DNA from: Flavipsychrobacter sp.
Lineage (GTDB): Bacteria; Bacteroidota; Bacteroidia; Chitinophagales; Chitinophagaceae
DNA length: 64,000 nucleotides
NCBI GenBank assembly: GCA_024508935.1
Contig: JANINW010000006.1
Location: 27,873-91,872 of the forward strand
Reading direction: 5' to 3'
Under the pieces are notes generated by a model, which had not been told where the DNA came from, ran no database searches, and saw only the letters and a program-made list of their open reading frames with translations. Below, in pieces: positions 54,114 through 61,074 of this stretch. The stretch's first letter is position 1. Every line of letters begins with the position of its first letter. The translations under genes and the position numbers were made by a program.

Positions 54114-54776
54114 ATGGTAATAGAACAATTAATATCGCCTATCGTGCCTACCCTGATGCCAACCGACACAGGTAATAAAGCGCTCTTCCTGATGGAAGAA
54201 AATAATCTGACCCAGCTTCCTTTAATAGCCGAGAATAAATATATGGCATTGGTGCAGGAGAATGATGTGATGGACTGGAATATGCCCGAAACCCCTTTAA
54301 GCAGTGCTGATTTCCTTTATAACAGGCCTGCGGTGCTGGCAACCGCCCACCCTTACGATGCGTTGCGTATTGCCCACAACCAAAACCTGAGTATCATCCC
54401 CGTGATAGACCATGAGAATACTTACATGGGTGCTATTACAGCCGGTGAGCTGATCAGGTATTTTGCCGAAAAAAGCGGCCTGGATAACCCCGGTGGTATC
54501 ATTGTGCTGGAGATAGAACCCCGCAATTACAGCCTGTATGAAATAGCGCGTATTTGCGAAATTGAGGAAGTACTGATCATCAGCACACAGTTGTACAGCA
54601 ATAAGCTGACTGGTATGTTGGAAGTAACGATAAAAACTAACCGTACCCACCTTGATGCTTTAACCTCATCTTTCGAGCGCCATAACTACAAGGTGAAAGA
54701 AGTGTATGGAGAACAGGGCGAGAAAGAAGATGTAATGTCCCGTTACAATATGCTGATGAATTATATCAACATGTAG
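54114..54776 (+). CDS. CBS-domain protein (AcuB-like)
   Basis: A 220-residue cytosolic protein with two CBS domains in residues about 1-120 (PTLMPTDTGNKALFLMEENN, then RPAVLATAHPYDALRIAHNQN, then VIDHENTYMGAITAGEL). The C-terminal 80 residues form an ACT-like domain (IVLEIEPRNYSLYEIARICE, then LEVTIKTNRTHLDALTSSF). The combination resembles AcuB-type proteins. CBS pairs usually bind adenine nucleotides. It ends 25 bp before the DUF3109 gene. Confidence 0.8.
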   Translation: MVIEQLISPIVPTLMPTDTGNKALFLMEENNLTQLPLIAENKYMALVQENDVMDWNMPETPLSSADFLYNRPAVLATAHPYDALRIAHNQNLSIIPVIDHENTYMGAITAGELIRYFAEKSGLDNPGGIIVLEIEPRNYSLYEIARICEIEEVLIISTQLYSNKLTGMLEVTIKTNRTHLDALTSSFERHNYKVKEVYGEQGEKEDVMSRYNMLMNYINM

Positions 54777-54784
54777 TATTTTTG
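54777..54784 (+). promoter_or_regulatory. Promoter -7 element ahead of the DUF3109 gene
   Basis: TATTTTTG matches TAnnTTTG, directly after the CBS gene stop and 17 bases before the next start. The -33 element is unclear. Confidence 0.3.
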
Positions 54785-54801
54785 CCTCCCAAACGAACCG
54801 G

Positions 54802-55386
54802 ATGATTGCTATTGATAATGTGCTGTTGAGCGATGATGTGATCGAGCAACAATTTGTATGCGACCTGACCAGTTGCAAGGGCGGCTGCTGTGTAGACGGC
54901 GATTGCGGTGCCCCGCTTACCAAGGAAGAAACTAAGATCATTGCAAAAGCCTACCCAAAGGTTAAGCACCTTTTACAACCTGAATACATTGCCGAGATAG
55001 AAAAACAGGGGACGCATACCATAGACGATGAATTTGGCTATGTGACCCCTACGGTAAATGGCGGTATTTGCGTGTATGCTTATACCGACGATGCCGGCAT
55101 TGTAAAATGCGCTTTTGAAAAAGCACAGAAAGAAGGCCTGATAGACTTTCAAAAGCCTATCTCATGCCATCTTTATCCTATACGCATCAAACAGTTTGAT
55201 GGCTATGAAGGTGTAAATTATGAGCCGCGTAAAACCATGTGCAAACCAGCCTGCAAGCTGGGTAAGCAATTGAAAGTGCCGGTGTATAAATTCCTTAAGA
55301 CTTCCCTGGTACGCAAATACGGCGAAGAGTTCTACAATACGCTGGATGCTGTTGCGCAAAAATACGCCGGTAAAAAAGACAAGTAA
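54802..55386 (+). CDS. DUF3109 family cysteine-rich protein
   Basis: A 194-residue cytosolic protein with a dense set of cysteines: Cys20, Cys25, Cys29, Cys30 and Cys35 in VCDLTSCKGGCCVDGDCG, then single Cys residues in GGICVYAY, IVKCAFEK and ISCHLYP, and two in TMCKPACKLG. The pattern is that of DUF3109, whose cysteines are expected to bind zinc or an iron-sulfur cluster. No activity is established. It ends 2 bp before the stop of rpoN. Confidence 0.9.
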   Translation: MIAIDNVLLSDDVIEQQFVCDLTSCKGGCCVDGDCGAPLTKEETKIIAKAYPKVKHLLQPEYIAEIEKQGTHTIDDEFGYVTPTVNGGICVYAYTDDAGIVKCAFEKAQKEGLIDFQKPISCHLYPIRIKQFDGYEGVNYEPRKTMCKPACKLGKQLKVPVYKFLKTSLVRKYGEEFYNTLDAVAQKYAGKKDK

Positions 55387-55388
55387 GT

Positions 55389-56882
55389 TTATAATTCTTT
55401 GCGCAGGCGGGCTACAGGCACATTCAGTTGCTCGCGGTATTTAGCTACGGTACGGCGTGCAATGTTATAACCTTTCTCCTGCAGCATCTCTGTCAGCTTT
55501 TCATCAGAATAAGGCTTACGTTTGTTCTCGCCGCTGATGATATCATTGAGAATAGTTTTTACTTCCCTGGTAGATACTTCTTCGCCACTCTCCGTTTGCA
55601 AGGCTTCAGAGAAGAAATATTTCAGTTTATAAGTACCGAATTCTGTCTGTACAAACTTACTGTTGGCCACTCTTGAAACAGTAGATACATCGAGCGCCGT
55701 AACCTGCGCTATATCTTTCAATATCATAGGTTTCAGGGTAGTTTCGTCGCCGGTTAGGAAAAATTCTCTTTGAAAGTCTATGATAGCCTGCATGGTTTGC
55801 AGCAAGGTATGTTGCCGCTGCTTGATAGCATCTATAAACCATTTGGCAGCATCCAGTTTTTGCTTGATGAACAACAGGGCTTCTTTCTGGCGCTTATCTT
55901 TTTTCTCGCTGCGGTCATATGCACGCATCATCTCTTTATACCCTTCACTCACCCGCAATTCAGGCGCGTTCTTGGCATTCAGCGATAATTCTATAACCCC
56001 GTTATTATTGTACACAAAGAAATCAGGAATGATGTAGCTCTCTGCTTTGTTGAGTATAGCAAAAGCGTTGCCCGGTTTAGGGTTCAGCTTTATAATAATG
56101 CCTATGACTTCTTTAAAGTCTTCATTATTGAGCCCTAACTGCCGTTGTATTTTGTCGTAGTGCTTCTTGATGAACTCGTTGAAGTAATTATCAATTACAC
56201 TAATAGCATTCTTAACCGCTGCAGACTGTGGCATCATACGCTTTAGCTGCAATAACAAGCATTCCTGCAATGTCCAGGCACAAGCGCCGGGAGGGTCGAA
56301 CTGGTCTTGAATCTGCTTTATCAGTTCATTTACTTCTTCTACAGTAGTATGAATGTTTTGCCCGAAAGCCAGGTCGTCTACCAGGGCCGTTACTTCACGA
56401 CGCAGGTAGCCATCTTCATCCATACTGCCTATTATTTGCTCAGCTATAATATGGCGACGTTCATCCAGTTCCAGCATGCCTAACTGGTCCAGCAGGTGAT
56501 CGTGAAAGCTGGTTTCTACCCTTACCGGCGAACCGGGCCGTTCATTATCACCTGAACCGTAATAATCATCACTATAGTCACTTCCACCCTCATCATCCTC
56601 ATGTCTCAGGAAATCGTCCAGGTCTACTTTTTCAGCCGTATCATTACTCAATTCCACATCATCTGCCTCTCCGTCAAAATCATCATCTTCATTATCCTGC
56701 AGGTCATACTCACTGTTTGCATCTTCGTGCTCATTCCCCTGCTCCAGGGCAGGATTTTCCTCCAATTCTTCCTTAATACGCTCTTCCAGGTTGGCAGTAG
56801 GTATCTGCAGCAATTTCATTAACTGTATTTGCTGGGGAGATAGTTTTTGTAATAATTTCTGGTGCTGCGACTGCCTGAGCAT
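55389..56882 (-). CDS. rpoN: RNA polymerase sigma-54 factor
   Basis: Sigma-54 recognises -24/-12 promoters and needs an AAA+ activator. The Gln/Leu-rich region I (QSQHQKLLQKLSPQQIQLMK) is at the N-terminus, followed by a long acidic stretch (residues about 48-100). The RpoN box at the C-terminus is ARRTVAKYREQL. Length is 497 residues. No sigma-54 activator gene is present in the window. Confidence 0.95.
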   Translation of the reverse strand: MLRQSQHQKLLQKLSPQQIQLMKLLQIPTANLEERIKEELEENPALEQGNEHEDANSEYDLQDNEDDDFDGEADDVELSNDTAEKVDLDDFLRHEDDEGGSDYSDDYYGSGDNERPGSPVRVETSFHDHLLDQLGMLELDERRHIIAEQIIGSMDEDGYLRREVTALVDDLAFGQNIHTTVEEVNELIKQIQDQFDPPGACAWTLQECLLLQLKRMMPQSAAVKNAISVIDNYFNEFIKKHYDKIQRQLGLNNEDFKEVIGIIIKLNPKPGNAFAILNKAESYIIPDFFVYNNNGVIELSLNAKNAPELRVSEGYKEMMRAYDRSEKKDKRQKEALLFIKQKLDAAKWFIDAIKQRQHTLLQTMQAIIDFQREFFLTGDETTLKPMILKDIAQVTALDVSTVSRVANSKFVQTEFGTYKLKYFFSEALQTESGEEVSTREVKTILNDIISGENKRKPYSDEKLTEMLQEKGYNIARRTVAKYREQLNVPVARLRKEL

Positions 56883-57055
56883 ATATTCTTCTTACGTCAC
56901 AAAAATAGAATTTAAAGGGACAAAACCATGCCTGTATTGCCCCATTTAAGAACCTTTTACATTTTTGTGTTAACATATAAATTAAGCGTTAAAGCTTCTT
57001 TTATCGAAAGGAGTTTCGTATTTTACTTGCCCTAAATGGATTTAAGTGAGCGTGC

Positions 57056-58267
57056 ATGAGTAAACGGCCATATATTTCACCATCCTTTTCGTACGTACCG
57101 CTGGAAGAGACGCTGGAGATTCAGCCAAAAAAGAAACAACTTTTTATAGGTATCCCAAAAGAAACGTCTTTCCAGGAAAACCGTGTAGCACTGACACCCG
57201 AGGCAGTTTCTGTATTGGTAAACAATGGCCACGAGGTAGCGGTAGAGCATAATGCAGGCGAAGGTTCTTTCTACTTCGATAGCGACTACAGCGAAGCAGG
57301 TGCACGTATCATTTACGATAAAGCCGAATTGTATAAGGCTGCCACTATAATAAAATCGGCACCTATAGCTGCTGAAGAGGTTGCTTTGTTACAACCCAAC
57401 CAGGTAGTGATATCGCCTATACACATGCCTGTGTTAAAGGCCGAAATGCTGGAGCAGCTTATCAACAAAAAGATAATAGCCATAGCATTTGATTCTATAA
57501 AGGACGATTCCGGTACTTATCCTATTGTGCGCTCCATGAGCGAAATAGCCGGCAACTCTGCCATACTCACCGCTGCAAAATACCTGAACAATGTACACAA
57601 TGGCAAAGGCATATTGCTGGGAGGTATCTCGGGTGTACCGCCTGCCAATGTATTGATAATAGGCGCCGGTGTAGTGGGCGAATTTGCCGCAAGGGCTGCT
57701 TTAGGCCTGGGTGCTTCTGTAAAAATATTTGACAACTCCATCTACCGTATGATGCGCTTGCAGAACAATATCAGCAGGCGTTGTTTTACATCGGTACTGG
57801 AGCCCGTAACGCTTGCAGAAGAACTGGCCAGTGCAGATGTAGCTGTAGGTGCATTGAAGCCGGTAAACGGCATAACACCCGTTGTAGTAACGGATGCCAT
57901 GGTAAGCAATATGAAGGCAGGATCTGTGATAATCGACGTAAGCATAGACCGCGGCGGCTGCTTTGAAACATCTAAGGTGACTACACACGAACACCCTATA
58001 TTTAAGAAATACGATGTCATACACTACTGTGTGCCCAATATAGCTTCAGGTGTATCCCGTACTGCATCAAGGGCTATCAGCAATGTGTTGATGCCTATCA
58101 TACAGCAGTCTGCTGACATGGGTGGAATAGAAGGATTGATAATGGCCAAGGGCGGAATAAGAAACGGCGTTTATTTATACAAAGGCTGTATAACCAATGC
58201 TCCCATTGCAAAACGTTTCAACTTAAAATATACTGATCTTGATTTGCTGCTAGCCACGCAAAGCTAA
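57056..58267 (+). CDS. ald: Alanine dehydrogenase
   Basis: This NAD-dependent enzyme interconverts alanine and pyruvate plus ammonia. The catalytic segments are FIGIPKETSFQENRVALTPE near the N-terminus and VVISPIHMPV. The NAD fold is VLIIGAGVVGEFAARAALGLG. The 403-residue protein has a polar N-terminal extension of about 28 residues (YISPSFSYVPLEETLEIQPK) before the family domain, longer than the usual 370. The start at 57056 is the first ATG; an internal start is possible. Confidence 0.9.
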   Translation: MSKRPYISPSFSYVPLEETLEIQPKKKQLFIGIPKETSFQENRVALTPEAVSVLVNNGHEVAVEHNAGEGSFYFDSDYSEAGARIIYDKAELYKAATIIKSAPIAAEEVALLQPNQVVISPIHMPVLKAEMLEQLINKKIIAIAFDSIKDDSGTYPIVRSMSEIAGNSAILTAAKYLNNVHNGKGILLGGISGVPPANVLIIGAGVVGEFAARAALGLGASVKIFDNSIYRMMRLQNNISRRCFTSVLEPVTLAEELASADVAVGALKPVNGITPVVVTDAMVSNMKAGSVIIDVSIDRGGCFETSKVTTHEHPIFKKYDVIHYCVPNIASGVSRTASRAISNVLMPIIQQSADMGGIEGLIMAKGGIRNGVYLYKGCITNAPIAKRFNLKYTDLDLLLATQS

Positions 58268-58316
58268 AAGACAGACATATAACCACCAGTCAAAAAACGC
58301 TATGCCTAACCATCGA

Positions 58317-58664
58317 ATGAACAAAACAATAGCGGGCTATCATTTGCTGATGATCTTATCGGCAGTAGATTTCCGCGTAGGTGCCAAAGAAGACGAAGTA
58401 ATCCGGTCTTACCTGGTACATGAGTTCCCGTTTCGTGTAAATCTCGACCGCGAAATGGCCATCATCAGCAATCTCAAGCCAGACGAATGGGAAAAACACT
58501 TCCACAAGGCCATGGATGATTTCTATGATGATGCTACTGAAGCAGAACGCAACAGCCTGCTGGATTTCGCATTGCAGCTTACTAAAGCAGATAATGTAAT
58601 TACCAAAGAAGAGAATTATTATCTCAACCTGCTGTTCGAGAACTGGAAACCTGAAGAAGCCTAA
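58317..58664 (+). CDS. TerB-like helical protein
   Basis: A 115-residue all-helical cytosolic protein. The pattern LLMILSAVDFRVGAKEDEVI and LDFALQLTKADNVITKEENYY has the acidic-residue arrangement of TerB-like proteins: two repeats of Asp-x2-V-x3-E. TerB proteins are linked to tellurite resistance or metal sensing, but no ter genes are here. ATG at 58317 is used; one at 58302 lies 15 bases upstream. Its end overlaps uppP by 4 bp. Confidence 0.65.
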   Translation: MNKTIAGYHLLMILSAVDFRVGAKEDEVIRSYLVHEFPFRVNLDREMAIISNLKPDEWEKHFHKAMDDFYDDATEAERNSLLDFALQLTKADNVITKEENYYLNLLFENWKPEEA

Positions 58665-59476
58665 GCTTTCAGCCCCAGTAGTATCAGCATAATAATACCG
58701 GCTATAATACGGTAGATGCCAAATGCGCGGAACCCATGCTTTTGCAAAAAGCTGATGAAGGTTTTAATAGCTATCATAGCCACCACAAAAGAAACGACAG
58801 TGCCCACACCGAAAACGGCAAGGTTATCTTTATTCTGCATCAGCAATTCATAGCCTTTCATTTCTGTTCCATCTACCTGCCAATGTTTCAGCACAAGCGA
58901 ATAGCCGGTAGCTGCAGCCATAGTAGGCACTGCCAGGAAAAAGGAAAATTCGGCAGCAAGCGAACGGGTAAGTTTTTGCTGCATACCACCTATGATAGAT
59001 GCTGCACTGCGGCTAACACCTGGTATCATAGATATACACTGCCATACCCCAATCCAAAAACCATTTTTTGCAGACACCTGGCTTTCTTCGGTTATGGTTT
59101 GATTTTTAAAAGCTTTATCAATGAACAATAATACAATACCACCAAGCACCATAGTAATGGAAACGGTAAGCGGGCTTTCCAGCAGGTCTTCTATTTTATC
59201 ATTGAACAAGAAACCCAGCACCAGCGCCGGCAATACTGCTATAGCCAGCTTCACATAAAACTGCCATTTCGAAAAATCAAGGAATTTTCGCCAGTACAAT
59301 ACCACTACTGAAAGTATGGCACCTAACTGTATGCATATTTCAAACAGCTTGGTAAAAGCATCTTCGTTAATACCCATAAAATAGCTGGCCAATATCATAT
59401 GGCCGGTAGAGGATATAGGTAAGAATTCAGTTACTCCTTCTACAATGCCAAGTATTACAGACTGGAAAAAATTCAT
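58661..59476 (-). CDS. uppP: Undecaprenyl-diphosphatase
   Basis: This inner-membrane enzyme recycles undecaprenyl pyrophosphate to the monophosphate carrier for peptidoglycan and polysaccharide. The conserved parts are GIVEGVTEFLPISSTGHM (Glu-rich motif) and PGVSRSAASI. Seven or eight hydrophobic helices are visible. ATG at 59476, two bases after the queE stop, gives 271 residues; the longer frame would add 24 unrelated residues. Confidence 0.93.
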   Translation of the reverse strand: MNFFQSVILGIVEGVTEFLPISSTGHMILASYFMGINEDAFTKLFEICIQLGAILSVVVLYWRKFLDFSKWQFYVKLAIAVLPALVLGFLFNDKIEDLLESPLTVSITMVLGGIVLLFIDKAFKNQTITEESQVSAKNGFWIGVWQCISMIPGVSRSAASIIGGMQQKLTRSLAAEFSFFLAVPTMAAATGYSLVLKHWQVDGTEMKGYELLMQNKDNLAVFGVGTVVSFVVAMIAIKTFISFLQKHGFRAFGIYRIIAGIIMLILLGLKA

Positions 59477-59477
59477 G

Positions 59478-60098
59478 CTATGGGATATTGATGTATTTAT
59501 GTGTTTGTAAAGACAGCTGCCACTGCGGGTGCTGCTGTATATATTCAATGATCAGCGGGGTCATTTGTTCTTTCTTGCTCCACTCAGGCTGCAGATACAA
59601 GCGGCAATTGCTGCCAACTTTTGTTTCATATGCTTCTGCCCAACTGAAATCAGATTTATTGAACACCACTATTTTCAATTCATCTGCTTTAGCCAGGTTT
59701 TCCTCAAGCGGTGCTTTAAATTTCTTGGGCGATAACGTAACCCAGTCCAGGCTGCCGCTTAAGGGATGTGCACCGGAAGTCTCTATATGCACTGCAAAGC
59801 CCGATTCATGCAGCGTATCACAAATTGGGTTCAGATCATGCATGCCCGGTTCGCCCCCGGTTATTACCGCTATGCGGCCGGGATGCGATGCGGCAATATG
59901 CGCTATATCTTCTACTCTCATCAGGGGATGCGCATTTGCATCCCAGCTTTCCTTCACATCGCACCATACGCACCCTACATCACATCCGCCCAGGCGGATG
60001 AAATAGGCTGCTTTACCGCTATGAAAACCTTCACCCTGCAGGGTATAGAAATGCTCCATAACAGGATATGATACGGTATCTTGTTCTTTTACTTGCAA
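59478..60098 (-). CDS. queE: 7-carboxy-7-deazaguanine synthase
   Basis: A radical-SAM enzyme of queuosine synthesis that makes 7-carboxy-7-deazaguanine. The SAM motif CxxxCxxC is CDVGCVWC, and the family opening is FYTLQGEGFHSGKAAYF. The start is uncertain: TTG at 60098 gives 206 residues, while ATG at 60059 would leave only one residue before EHFYTLQGEG. The longest frame reaches into folD. It is followed directly by uppP. Confidence 0.9.
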   Translation of the reverse strand: MQVKEQDTVSYPVMEHFYTLQGEGFHSGKAAYFIRLGGCDVGCVWCDVKESWDANAHPLMRVEDIAHIAASHPGRIAVITGGEPGMHDLNPICDTLHESGFAVHIETSGAHPLSGSLDWVTLSPKKFKAPLEENLAKADELKIVVFNKSDFSWAEAYETKVGSNCRLYLQPEWSKKEQMTPLIIEYIQQHPQWQLSLQTHKYINIP

Positions 60099-60109
60099 TC
60101 TTATAAATA

Positions 60110-60982
60110 TTAATGCTGCTTCGCAGCCTCCAGTGTATTCTTCATCAATCCACAAATAGTCATCAGCCCCACGCCACCGGGCACAGGTGTTATATAACTG
60201 CTCTTAGGTGCTACATCTTCATAATCTACATCACCTACCAGGCGCGTGCCGCTTTTACGTGTAGCATCTGCAATACGGTTGATGCCCACATCTATGATGA
60301 TAGCACCTTCCTTCACCATATCGGCAGTTACATATTTAGGACGACCTATTGCTGCTACTATTACATCGGCAGTTAAGGTGATCTCTTTCAGGTTTTTTGT
60401 TTTGCTATGACACAGTGTAACCGTAGCATTGCCGGGATTGGCATTACGGCTCAGCAATATGGTCATAGGCGTACCTACTATATTGCTGCGGCCTATTACC
60501 ACGCAGTGCTTCCCGGTTACATCAATATTATAATGTTCCAGCATCAGCAATATACCATAAGGCGTAGCCGGCAGAAACGATTTCTGTCCCAGCAGCATCT
60601 TACCCTGTGTTATGGGGTGGAAACCATCCACATCTTTAGACGGGTCTATATTATTGATAACCACATCTGGCGAGATGTGGTCAGGCAATGGTAACTGCAC
60701 CAGGATGCCATCTATGCTTTTATCCTTATTCAGCTTCTGAACTTCCTCCAGCAATTGTGCTTCGGTAATATCCGTATCAAAACGCAGTAAAGTAGAGTCA
60801 AAACCCAATTCCTGGCAAGTGCGCACCTTAGAGCCTACATAAGCCTCGCTGGCAGGGTTATTACCTACCAAAACAGCTGCCAGGTGTGGCGTTTTGCCCC
60901 CGTTTGCCTTCAGCTGCTCTACTTCCTGCTTTAACTGCGATTTTATATGTGCGGATACCGCAACACCGTCAAGGATTTGCAT
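60110..60982 (-). CDS. folD: Bifunctional methylene-THF dehydrogenase/cyclohydrolase
   Basis: FolD converts 5,10-methylene-THF to 10-formyl-THF in two steps and connects with Fhs at 28 kb. The family segments are VQLPLPDHI, VIGRSNIVGTPM and PVPGGVGLMTICGLM. The 290-residue length from ATG at 60982 fits. It is upstream of queE on the same strand. Confidence 0.95.
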   Translation of the reverse strand: MQILDGVAVSAHIKSQLKQEVEQLKANGGKTPHLAAVLVGNNPASEAYVGSKVRTCQELGFDSTLLRFDTDITEAQLLEEVQKLNKDKSIDGILVQLPLPDHISPDVVINNIDPSKDVDGFHPITQGKMLLGQKSFLPATPYGILLMLEHYNIDVTGKHCVVIGRSNIVGTPMTILLSRNANPGNATVTLCHSKTKNLKEITLTADVIVAAIGRPKYVTADMVKEGAIIIDVGINRIADATRKSGTRLVGDVDYEDVAPKSSYITPVPGGVGLMTICGLMKNTLEAAKQH

Positions 60983-61017
60983 GGCGCAAAGATAAGCCAT
61001 TGGCCACAAGGAAAAAA

Positions 61018-61037
61018 GGCTGCCTGGAAAGGCAGCC
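61018..61037 (-). terminator. Terminator after the RND efflux pump gene
   Basis: GGCTGCC pairs with GGCAGCC across a six-base loop. On the minus strand it is followed by TTTTTTCC. It lies 37 bp after the pump gene stop. Confidence 0.75.
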
Positions 61038-61074
61038 ACTAGACATAAGAACTAAATACACAACTAAAATCAAA

